Assembly: GCF_014647975.1 (NCBI RefSeq)
Contig: NZ_BMQF01000003.1
Coordinates: forward strand, 62,001 to 126,000
Length of the DNA stretch: 64,000 nucleotides
Direction: 5' to 3'
From: Streptomyces fumigatiscleroticus
Lineage (GTDB): Bacteria > Actinomycetota > Actinomycetes > Streptomycetales > Streptomycetaceae
This document shows, piece after piece, positions 8,182 to 14,757 of this stretch. Position 1 is the stretch's first letter. Every line of letters starts with the position of its first letter. Below the pieces are notes generated by a model that saw only the letters and a list, made by a program, of their open reading frames with translations, searched no databases and was not told the origin of the DNA. Position numbers and translations under genes: made by a program.

Positions 8182-9345
8182 ATGGACGTCGGACTCAAGC
8201 GCGAGCTGGAGGAGAAGGTCCGCTCCGGTGAGCGGCTGTCCCGCGAGGACGGCATCGCGCTGTACGAGTCGGACGACCTGGCGTGGCTCGGCGGCCTCGC
8301 CCACGAGGTGCGGACGCGGAAGAACGGCGACGTCGTCCACTTCAACGTCAACCGTCACCTCAACATGACCAACGTGTGCACGGCGTCCTGCGCCTACTGC
8401 TCCTTCCAGCGCAAGCCGGGCGAGAAGGACGCGTACACGATGCGCATCGAGGAGGCGGTGAAGCTCGCCAAGGCGATGGAGTCGGAGAACCTCACCGAGC
8501 TGCACATCGTCAACGGCCTGCACCCCAACCTGCCGTGGCGCTACTACCCGCGTTCCCTGCGCGAGCTGAAGGCCGCCCTGCCGAACGTGTCGCTGAAGGC
8601 CTTCACCGCGACCGAGATCCACCACTTCGAGACCATCTCCGGGATGTCGGCCTCCGAGATCCTCGACGAGCTGATCGACGCGGGTCTGGAATCCCTCACC
8701 GGTGGTGGCGCGGAGATCTTCGACTGGGAGGTCCGGCAGCACATCGTCGACCACCGCACCCACTGGGAGGACTGGTCGCGGATCCACCGGCTGGCGCACG
8801 AGAAGGGGCTCAAGACCCCGTGCACCATGCTCTACGGCCACATCGAGGAGCCCCGTCACCGGGTCGACCACGTGCTGCGGCTGCGGGAGCTCCAGGACGA
8901 GACCGGCGGTTTCCAGGTCTTCATCCCGCTGCGCTACCAGCACGACTTCGTGGACATGAAGGACGGGAAGGTCCGCAACCGCCTTCAGGCGCGGACCACC
9001 ATGGCGACCGGCGCGGAGGCGCTGAAGACCTTCGCCGTCTCCCGGCTGCTCTTCGACAACGTGCCGCACGTGAAGGTCTTCTGGGTCATGCACGGCGTGC
9101 GGACCGCCCAGCTGGCCCTCCAGCACGGCGCCGACGACATGGACGGCTCGGTCGTCGAGTACAAGATCACCCATGACGCCGACAACTACGGCACGCCGAA
9201 CAAGCTGACCCGCGAGGACCTGCTCGACCTGATCCGCGACGCCGGCTTCCGGCCCGTGGAGCGCAACACGCGGTACGAGATCATCCGCGAGTACGAGGGT
9301 CCCGACCCGGCGCGGCGGGACTCCCCGCAGCCCATGCGCGTCTGA
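8182..9345 (+). CDS. mqnE: Aminofutalosine synthase (radical SAM)
   Basis: A 387 aa radical SAM enzyme that joins 3-[(1-carboxyvinyl)oxy]benzoate to the adenosyl radical of SAM to give aminofutalosine, the second step of the futalosine menaquinone route. The 4Fe-4S cluster motif is CTASCAYC with Cys at residues 66, 70 and 73. Other family features are NVNRHLNMTNVC, the ELHIVNGLHPNLPW segment and the C-terminal TRYEIIREYEGP. A GAGAGAGG box lies 7-14 bases before the ATG. It resembles MqnC, encoded at the right edge, in sharing the radical SAM domain, but keeps the MqnE-specific N-terminal part. Confidence 0.94.
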   Translation: MDVGLKRELEEKVRSGERLSREDGIALYESDDLAWLGGLAHEVRTRKNGDVVHFNVNRHLNMTNVCTASCAYCSFQRKPGEKDAYTMRIEEAVKLAKAMESENLTELHIVNGLHPNLPWRYYPRSLRELKAALPNVSLKAFTATEIHHFETISGMSASEILDELIDAGLESLTGGGAEIFDWEVRQHIVDHRTHWEDWSRIHRLAHEKGLKTPCTMLYGHIEEPRHRVDHVLRLRELQDETGGFQVFIPLRYQHDFVDMKDGKVRNRLQARTTMATGAEALKTFAVSRLLFDNVPHVKVFWVMHGVRTAQLALQHGADDMDGSVVEYKITHDADNYGTPNKLTREDLLDLIRDAGFRPVERNTRYEIIREYEGPDPARRDSPQPMRV

Positions 9346-9367
9346 CGCGTCGGGCGTGAGGGCGGCG

Positions 9368-9389
9368 GCCGGGCGGGTACCCGCCCGGC
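9368..9389. terminator. 22-bp perfect palindrome touching the udgX start codon
   Basis: Bases 9368-9389 read the same on both strands around the centre gtac. It is the likely terminator of mqnE and ends exactly one base before the ATG assigned to udgX, so it occupies the place of any ribosome binding site. Confidence 0.6.
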
Positions 9390-10040
9390 ATGGCCACCCC
9401 GAAGGCGCCTGAGGACGCGTACACCGCCGAGCCCTTCGTCCCCTCCCGCGGCGGCCTGGCCGCCCTGCGCGAGGCGGCCGCCGGCTGCCGGGGCTGCCCG
9501 CTGCACCGGGACGCCACCCAGACCGTGTTCGGCGCGGGCAGCGAGGACGCCCGGGTGATGCTCGTGGGTGAACAGCCCGGGGACCAGGAGGACCGGCAGG
9601 GCCGGCCGTTCGTCGGGCCGGCCGGGAAGCTGCTGGACCGGGCGCTGGCGGAAGCGGGCATCGATCCCGGCGAGGCGTATGTCACCAACGCCGTCAAGCA
9701 CTTCAAGTTCACGCGGGCGGAGCCCCGCAAGCGCCGGATCCACAAGTCGCCCGGCCTGCGCGAGATGACGGCGTGCGGCCCGTGGCTGGCCGCCGAACTG
9801 GCGCTGGTGGAGCCCGAGCTGATCGTGGTGCTGGGCGCCACCGCGGGCAAGGCGCTGCTCGGCTCCTCGTTCCGGGTCACGCAGGTGCGCGGGACGGTGC
9901 TGGAGGAGGAGATCCACGGCCGTCCGGAGCGGCTGGTGCCGACCGTGCACCCGTCGGCGGTGCTGCGGGCGGACGACCGGGAGGCGGCCTACGGCGGGCT
10001 CGTCTCCGATCTGCGGGTGGCGGCGGACGCGCTGGGGTGA
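9390..10040 (+). CDS. udgX: UdgX-type uracil-DNA glycosylase
   Basis: A 216 aa family 4-like uracil-DNA glycosylase with the marks of UdgX, which excises uracil and forms a covalent bond with the resulting site. The Fe-S ligands begin with CRGC (Cys33, Cys36). Motif A is GEQPGDQED, where the family 4 enzymes have GEAPG. The UdgX-specific R-loop KRRIHKSP is at residues 114-121, and His118 corresponds to the covalent nucleophile (His109 in the M. smegmatis protein). The end motif HPSAVLR is present. The start codon has no Shine-Dalgarno because a palindrome abuts it. It may be translated leaderless or from a later start. Confidence 0.9.
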   Translation: MATPKAPEDAYTAEPFVPSRGGLAALREAAAGCRGCPLHRDATQTVFGAGSEDARVMLVGEQPGDQEDRQGRPFVGPAGKLLDRALAEAGIDPGEAYVTNAVKHFKFTRAEPRKRRIHKSPGLREMTACGPWLAAELALVEPELIVVLGATAGKALLGSSFRVTQVRGTVLEEEIHGRPERLVPTVHPSAVLRADDREAAYGGLVSDLRVAADALG

Positions 10041-10071
10041 AGCCCCGTACGGCCGAAGGTACGGCTGCGGC

Positions 10072-10355
10072 GGTCACGGCTGCGGTCGTTACGACTGGGT
10101 GGTCACGGCTGCGGTCGTTACGACTGGGTGGTCACGGCTGCGGTCGTTACGACTGGGTGGTCACGGCTGCGGTCGTTACGACTGGGTGGTCACGGCTGCG
10201 GTCGTTACGACTGGGTGGTCACGGCTGTGGGTGGTTACGACTGGGTGGTCACGGCTGTGGGTGGTTACGACTGGGTGGTCACGGCTGTGGATGGTTCCGA
10301 CTGGGTGGTCGCGGCTGTGGGTGGTCACGGCTGTGGTGTCACGACTGTGGTGTCC
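10072..10355 (+). repeat. Tandem repeat array, 29-30 bp unit, about 8 copies
   Basis: Five identical 29-bp units occupy 10072-10216. Three 30-bp units with small changes follow (10217-10246, 10247-10276, 10277-10306), and then a decayed tail. The unit begins ggtcacggctgcgg and ends gttacgactgggt; it contains the small palindrome GTCGTTACGAC. All of it lies between udgX and the GNAT gene. The unit length is not a multiple of three, so frames shift between copies and coding use is unlikely. The graded decay toward the 3' end suggests growth by slippage or unequal exchange at the 5' side. Confidence 0.95.
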
Positions 10356-10407
10356 GATGCGCGGGACACTTTTGGGGCTGGAGTTTCGTAATGGTTACCC
10401 TCCCTGC

Positions 10408-10932
10408 ATGTCCCTTACCTTCACCCTGGACCCCGCTGTGGACCCCGCCCTGCGCGACGGCATCCTCGATCTGTGGGCCGATGTCACGAACGCGGGCGGT
10501 TCCGTGGGCTTCGTGCCGCCGGTGACACGGGATGACATCCGCCCCGAACTGGTCAAGCACATGGTGGCCATGGCCGAGGGACGGACCCGGCTGCTGGTCG
10601 GCCACGACGAGGCGGGACGGGTGGCCGCGACCGCCTTCCTCACCCTCAACACCCACCGGCTGATGAGGCACTGGCTGTGGCTGTACACGGTCATGGTGCA
10701 CCCGCGGCACCAGGGCAGGGGGTACGGCCGCGACCTGCTGGACGCCGCCGCCGACGCCGCCCGCACCGTCGACGGCATCGAGGCGATCCGTCTCACCTGC
10801 CGGGGCGGCCTCGGCCTGGAGCGGTTCTACGCCTCCTGCGGATACAAGGAGGTCGGCCGAGTGCCCGGCGCGATACGCGTGGCGCCCGGCGACGACCGCG
10901 ACGACATCATCATGCTCGCGCCGCTGACCTGA
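10408..10932 (+). CDS. GNAT family N-acetyltransferase
   Basis: A 174 aa acetyl-CoA-dependent acyltransferase. The GNAT core is visible: TVMVHPRHQGRGYGRDLLDA at about residues 93-112 holds the Q/RxxGxG/A pyrophosphate loop, followed by helix 3 and the C-terminal GLERFYASCGYKEVGRVPG. The substrate is not predictable. I use the ATG at 10408 because the frame further upstream passes into the tandem repeat array. There is no good Shine-Dalgarno. The gene stands alone between the repeat array and a DUF4229 gene. Confidence 0.88.
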   Translation: MSLTFTLDPAVDPALRDGILDLWADVTNAGGSVGFVPPVTRDDIRPELVKHMVAMAEGRTRLLVGHDEAGRVAATAFLTLNTHRLMRHWLWLYTVMVHPRHQGRGYGRDLLDAAADAARTVDGIEAIRLTCRGGLGLERFYASCGYKEVGRVPGAIRVAPGDDRDDIIMLAPLT

Positions 10933-11034
10933 GGCTTCGCCTCCCGCGCGCACCCGCCTGCGAGCCCGGGCGCCGCACGTGCTTCACTGGACAGTGCCCC
11001 TTTGGCCATGTTCGGAACGGAAGAGTGGATTGAG

Positions 11035-11334
11035 ATGCTCCGCTACACGCTGATGCGCCTCGGGATCTTCGTGGGCTGCCTCGTGGTCGTCTGGGGCCTC
11101 GTCTACGCCGGTGTCTTCCCGCGTGGCCTGGGCGACTCCAACGGCATGTGGATCGTGCTGCTCGCCCTGGTGCTCTCGGCCCCCATCAGCTTCGTCGCCC
11201 TGCGCAAGGAGCGCGACCGGGCCTCCGTGCAGGTCGTGCGGCGGGTGGACAGGATGAAGGCCAATCTGGAGGCCAACCGCAGCCAGGAGGACCTCGCCGA
11301 CGACGCCACCCGCGCGCAGGGTCAGACCTCGTAA
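11035..11334 (+). CDS. DUF4229 family small membrane protein
   Basis: A 99 aa protein with two transmembrane helices (LMRLGIFVGCLVVVWGLVYA and MWIVLLALVLSAPISFVAL), joined by a short Gly/Asp loop, and a charged, probably cytoplasmic C-terminal helix (ERDRASVQVVRRVDRMKANL). This layout and length match the actinobacterial DUF4229 family, whose function is unknown. The ATG at 11035 is preferred because family members begin at this MLRYTL-like sequence; a TTG at 11002 is the longer alternative. A textbook terminator follows the stop. Confidence 0.82.
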   Translation: MLRYTLMRLGIFVGCLVVVWGLVYAGVFPRGLGDSNGMWIVLLALVLSAPISFVALRKERDRASVQVVRRVDRMKANLEANRSQEDLADDATRAQGQTS

Positions 11335-11356
11335 GCGGCCCCCTCGCACACGTACG

Positions 11357-11391
11357 GCCCCGGGTTCCGATCGTCGGACCCGGGGCTTTTT
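11357..11391 (+). terminator. Rho-independent terminator after the DUF4229 gene
   Basis: GCCCCGGG...CCCGGGGC forms an 11-bp GC stem with one bulged T, followed by TTTTT. It is the clearest intrinsic terminator in the window. Confidence 0.9.
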
Positions 11392-11417
11392 GCATTGTGT
11401 GGGTGACAGCGGTTGTC

Positions 11418-11466
11418 CACCTGTCAAAGTGAGGCTTTGGGGTACTCAAAGGACAGGTGTTAATGT
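11418..11466 (+). promoter_or_regulatory. Promoter and flanking inverted repeat before the leader peptide
   Basis: TTGGGG (11437-11442) and TAATGT (11461-11466) are 18 bases apart, with the expected start point at the leader-peptide ATG (11474). Exact 8-bp arms CACCTGTC (11418-11425) and GACAGGTG (11452-11459) flank the -35, and a smaller CTTTG/CAAAG pair (11435-11439, 11447-11451) is nested inside. The layout suits a repressor or activator site combined with a leaderless leader-peptide message. Confidence 0.55.
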
Positions 11467-11473
11467 CGTTGGC

Positions 11474-11575
11474 ATGAAGTCAGCAGCCGCGCCCGCCACG
11501 CCATCGAGCGTCGAGCTCGTGGCGCGCCTGCATGTGGACCTCTGCCGGTGCGCGTCCGCGACCTGTCGCCCCTGA
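11474..11575 (+). CDS. Putative LHVDLCR-type leader peptide upstream of the symporter
   Basis: A 33-codon frame ending in LHVDLCRCASATCRP. Streptomycetes carry many such peptides with the pattern HVDL-R--SA-CR, usually upstream of sulfur and cysteine genes, where translation of the Cys codons is thought to report on charged tRNA-Cys. Here the peptide has three Cys codons in its last ten residues and lies 65 bases upstream of a DAACS symporter. The ATG falls where a leaderless transcript would begin. I see no clear attenuator hairpin between the peptide and the symporter, so the mechanism could be translational coupling or Rho-based. Confidence 0.8.
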   Translation: MKSAAAPATPSSVELVARLHVDLCRCASATCRP

Positions 11576-11640
11576 CGTCCCCCACCCCGCTGTCCTCCAC
11601 GTCATCCCCGCGTCATTGCCGCGCGTCCCCCCAACGGAGC

Positions 11641-12981
11641 ATGTCCGTGTCCGCGAACACCACGTCCGCGACGCCCTCCAAGGCGTCCCCCAAGGTGCCC
11701 TTCAAGGTGCCGTTCTGGGCCCAGATACTCGCCGGCCTCGTCCTCGGCGTCCTGCTCGGCTGGCTGGCCCGCAGCCAGGACGTTTCCTGGCTGGTCACCA
11801 CCCTGGAGAAGGTCGGCAGCACCTTCGTCGGCCTGCTGAAGCTCGCCGTCGCCCCGCTGGTCTTCTTCGCCATCCTGATCTCGATCACCAACCTGCGGAA
11901 GGTCAACAACGCGGCCCGGCTGGCCTCGCGCACCCTTCTCTGGTTCATGATCACGTCGCTGATCGCGGTGGCCATCGGCCTCGTCATCGGCCTGGTCACC
12001 AACCCCGGCGCGGGCACCGGCCTCACACCGAAGGACGGCGCCGAGCCCGACCACACCGGCTCCTGGATCGACTTCCTGACCGGCATCGTGCCGACCGACG
12101 TCATCACGCCGTTCACCGAGCTGAACGTCCTCCAGATCGTCTTCATGGCCGCCGTCGCCGGTATCGCCGCCCTCCAGCTCGGCGAGAAGGCCAAGCCGAT
12201 CCTCACCCTGAGCGAGTCCGTCCTCGAACTCCTCCAGAAGGCCCTGTGGTGGGTGATCCGGCTCGCCCCGCTGGGCACCGTCGGCCTGATCGGCAACGCC
12301 ATCGCCACCTACGGCTGGGACCTGATCGGCCAGTACGCCACCTTCACCGCCGACATCTACGTCGGCTGCGCGATCGTGCTGTTCGTGGTCTACCCGGTGC
12401 TGCTCGGCACCGTCGCCAAGGTCAGCCCGCTGCGGTTCTTCAAGGGCGCCTGGCCCGCGATCCAGCTGGCCTTCGTCTCCCGCTCCTCGGTGGGCACCAT
12501 GCCGCTGACCCAGAAGGTCACCGAGCGCCTGGGCGTGCCCAAGGAGTACGCGTCCTTCGCCGTGCCCTTCGGCGCCACGACCAAGATGGACGGCTGCGCC
12601 GCCATCTACCCGGCGATCGCCGCGATCTTCGTCGCCCAGATCTTCGACATCCAGCTGAACGTCGGCGACTACCTGCTGATCGCGTTCGTCTCGGTGGTCG
12701 GCTCCGCCGCCACGGCCGGCCTCACCGGCGCGACGGTCATGCTGACCCTCACCCTCTCCACGCTCGGCCTGCCGATGGAGGGCGTCGGCCTGCTGCTGGC
12801 GATCGACCCGATCCTGGACATGATGCGCACCGCGACCAACGTGGCCGGCCAGGTCGTGGCCCCGGTGATCGTGGCGGCCCGGGAGAAGATCCTCGACCGC
12901 GACAAGTTCGACGCCGTGGCGTCGTCCCCGGTGGAGGACCGGGTGGTGGAGGACCGGGTACCGGCCTCCGCGGCGGCCTGA
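11641..12981 (+). CDS. DAACS-family dicarboxylate/amino acid:cation symporter
   Basis: A 446 aa membrane transporter of the glutamate/dicarboxylate symporter fold (GltP/DctA/TcyP group). The hairpin-1 serine-rich motif is SRSSVGTMPLTQKV, and the TM7 cation/substrate motif is GATTKMDGCAAIYPAIAA. Hairpin 2 follows in the segment VGSAATAGLTGATVML, with TM8 as DPILDMMRTATNVAG. Usual members transport glutamate, C4-dicarboxylates or cystine. The upstream Cys-rich leader peptide favours a sulfur amino acid such as cystine, as for TcyP; that is inference. The ATG at 11641 with ACGGAG six bases upstream is chosen over an earlier in-frame ATG that would add a non-hydrophobic, unlikely extension. Confidence 0.9.
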   Translation: MSVSANTTSATPSKASPKVPFKVPFWAQILAGLVLGVLLGWLARSQDVSWLVTTLEKVGSTFVGLLKLAVAPLVFFAILISITNLRKVNNAARLASRTLLWFMITSLIAVAIGLVIGLVTNPGAGTGLTPKDGAEPDHTGSWIDFLTGIVPTDVITPFTELNVLQIVFMAAVAGIAALQLGEKAKPILTLSESVLELLQKALWWVIRLAPLGTVGLIGNAIATYGWDLIGQYATFTADIYVGCAIVLFVVYPVLLGTVAKVSPLRFFKGAWPAIQLAFVSRSSVGTMPLTQKVTERLGVPKEYASFAVPFGATTKMDGCAAIYPAIAAIFVAQIFDIQLNVGDYLLIAFVSVVGSAATAGLTGATVMLTLTLSTLGLPMEGVGLLLAIDPILDMMRTATNVAGQVVAPVIVAAREKILDRDKFDAVASSPVEDRVVEDRVPASAAA

Positions 12982-12994
12982 CGCGCAGGGCCTG

Positions 12995-13039
12995 GGGCCG
13001 TGCCCCGTATCCGGACGGACCGGGTGCGGGGCACGGCCC
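12995..13039 (+). terminator. Hairpin after the symporter gene
   Basis: A 13-bp perfect stem (12995-13007 with 13027-13039) around a 19-base loop starts 14 bases after the stop. There is no T-run. Confidence 0.65.
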
Positions 13040-13048
13040 TTGCCGTAC

Positions 13049-13162
13049 CGCCCGCCGTCCCGTCGCCCCCGTCGCCCCCGCCGTCCCGCCGTCCCCGCCG
13101 TCCCGTCGCCCCCGCCGTCCCGCCGTCCCCGCCGTCCCGTCGCCCCCGCCGTCCCGCCGTCC
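13049..13162 (+). repeat. CG-only tandem repeat, 34-bp unit
   Basis: A low-complexity tract made of cccgccgtc and cccgtcgcc elements. A 34-bp higher-order unit is repeated at 13074-13107 and 13108-13141, with a partial third copy to about 13161. It lies directly before the TetR start and would encode Pro/Arg-rich nonsense if translated. Confidence 0.85.
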
Positions 13163-13183
13163 ACCGCGGCGGACCGTACGCTG

Positions 13184-13867
13184 ATGCGTATGGGTGCCGT
13201 GAAGAGCAAGCGGATGCCGCGTGCGGTCCGTGAGCAGCAGATGCTGGACGCCGCCGTGCGGACCTTCGGCCGGCGCGGGTACATGGCCGCCTCGATGGAC
13301 GAGATCGCCGAACTGGCGGGCGTGTCCAAGCCGCTGGTGTACCTGTACCTGAACTCCAAGGACGACCTGTTCACCGCCTGCATCCGCCGTGAGGCGGCGG
13401 CCCTGGCCGAGGCCGTCCGCGCCGGTGTGCGGCCCGGGCTGCCCGCCGACCGCCAGTTGTGGGAGGGGCTGCGGGCGTTCTTCACGCACACCGCGCGGAA
13501 CCCGGACGGCTGGTCCGTGCTGCACCTCCAGGCCCGCACCCACGGCGAGCGGTTCGCCGCCGAGGTCGCCGCGATGCGCGCGGAGATCGTCGCGTTCGTG
13601 ACCCAGCTGATCGCCGCCGCGGCACGCGAGGCCCACCGCGACCCCGACCTGCCGGAGCGGGAGGTCGCCGGAGTGGCCGAGGCCCTGGTGGGCGCTGCCG
13701 AGTCGCTCGCCGCCTGGGCCAACGCCACCCCCGGCGTCACCGCGAAGCAGGCGGCGGCGACCCTGATGAACTTCGCCTGGGCGGGCCTGGGCAACCTCAT
13801 GGCGGACCGCCCCTGGACGGTCCCTGAAGAAGGGGACCCGGACGCGGCGGTGGCTCAGGCCGGGTAG
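13184..13867 (+). CDS. TetR family transcriptional regulator
   Basis: A 227 aa TetR regulator. The N-terminal DNA-binding helix-turn-helix is standard: AVRTFGRRGYMAASMDEIAE, LAGVSKPLVYLYLNSKDDLF at about residues 23-65. The C-terminal ligand domain is all-helical. Two starts are plausible, ATG at 13184 and ATG at 13190; both follow the CG repeat tract and neither has a strong ribosome site. The last 13 bases overlap the convergent MaoC gene. Position suggests that it controls the adjacent MaoC-FabG-thiolase group, probably through the palindromes at 16.13-16.16 kb. Confidence 0.9.
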   Translation: MRMGAVKSKRMPRAVREQQMLDAAVRTFGRRGYMAASMDEIAELAGVSKPLVYLYLNSKDDLFTACIRREAAALAEAVRAGVRPGLPADRQLWEGLRAFFTHTARNPDGWSVLHLQARTHGERFAAEVAAMRAEIVAFVTQLIAAAAREAHRDPDLPEREVAGVAEALVGAAESLAAWANATPGVTAKQAAATLMNFAWAGLGNLMADRPWTVPEEGDPDAAVAQAG

Positions 13868-14757
13868 CCGCCGACCTCCCCGGTCACGTGCACCCGGTCC
13901 CCGCCGCGCAGTTCGAACCGCCCGCCGTCCGCCGCGTACGTCACCGTCCCCGGCAGCAGCACCGGCGCCCGGAACTCCGCCCGTACCACCACCGCCTCCG
14001 GGGTGCCGTGCGCGGCGAGACAGCGCGCCACGGTCCACATGCCGTGCGCGATGGCGCGCGGGAAGCCGAACAGCCGGGCGGTGAACGGGTGGAGGTGGAT
14101 CGGGTTGCGGTCGCCGGACGCGGCACCGTAGCGGCGCCCGACGTCCGCCGCGAGCCGCCACTCGGCCACGGCGGGCAGCGGCTCCCGCTCCTCACGGCCG
14201 GTGCCCGTGCCCGTGCCCGTGTCCGTGTCCGTGTCCGTGCTCCCGTCCGTCCGGTGCTCCGTCCGGTGCCGCGCCAGATACGTGCTCCTCGACTCCCACA
14301 CGAGGTCGGCCCCGTCCCGGACCTCGGTGACGACCGTCGCCTCGGTCCCGCGCCGGTGCGGCGCCAGCGACGCGACGTGCACCGTGAGGTCGTAGGCCCC
14401 GGTGACCGGCAGCGCCGTGCTCCGGGTGATGCCGATCGACGTGTGGACCAGGCCGAGCAGCGGCAGCGGGAAGCCCCGGCCGCTCATCAGCCGCATCGCG
14501 AGCGGAAAGCCGAGCACATGCGGATACGTCACCGGAAGCGCGTCGTCGCCGGTCGGGAACCCGCACACCCGCTCGTACGCGGACAGCCGCGCCGGATCGA
14601 CGCGCAGGCCCGGCAGCACCAGCCGGGTGCGGGGGAAGTCCGCCTGGGGGCGGGGCCGTTTGAACGGCGACAGCAGCGCGCCCCGGGCCAGCAGTGGCGC
14701 CAGGGCGGGGGAGCCGGTCAGGCGCAGGCTCGCCGGGTCGTCGGCGCGGATGGTCAC
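13855..14757 (-). CDS. MaoC-like (R)-hydratase/dehydratase (HtdX-type)
   Basis: A 300 aa double hot-dog protein. The catalytic half shows the hydratase motif YGAASGDRNPIHLHPFTARL with the following AIAHGMW, where Asp and His activate water for hydration of trans-2-enoyl thioesters. The N-terminal half is the degenerate hot-dog repeat. A linker near residues 175-190 is a simple TDTDTDTGTGTGTG run. The GTG start shares one base with the stop of the upstream fabG-like gene (TAGTG), so the two are coupled. The pair corresponds to the mycobacterial htdX-fabG4 arrangement. Confidence 0.88.
   Translation of the reverse strand: MTIRADDPASLRLTGSPALAPLLARGALLSPFKRPRPQADFPRTRLVLPGLRVDPARLSAYERVCGFPTGDDALPVTYPHVLGFPLAMRLMSGRGFPLPLLGLVHTSIGITRSTALPVTGAYDLTVHVASLAPHRRGTEATVVTEVRDGADLVWESRSTYLARHRTEHRTDGSTDTDTDTGTGTGTGREEREPLPAVAEWRLAADVGRRYGAASGDRNPIHLHPFTARLFGFPRAIAHGMWTVARCLAAHGTPEAVVVRAEFRAPVLLPGTVTYAADGGRFELRGGDRVHVTGEVGGYPA

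Noticed and set aside
10072..10355. CRISPR array
   Set aside because: Units are head-to-tail with no unique spacers and no cas genes nearby.
10099..10407. N-terminal extension of the GNAT protein through the tandem repeats
   Set aside because: The frame stays open only because the repeat lacks stops; the product would be a repetitive leader, and the repeat is not a multiple of three so copy changes would break the frame.
13040..13183. Pro/Arg-rich N-terminal extension of the TetR protein
   Set aside because: It would be translated from the CG-only repeat; TetR proteins begin shortly before the helix-turn-helix.
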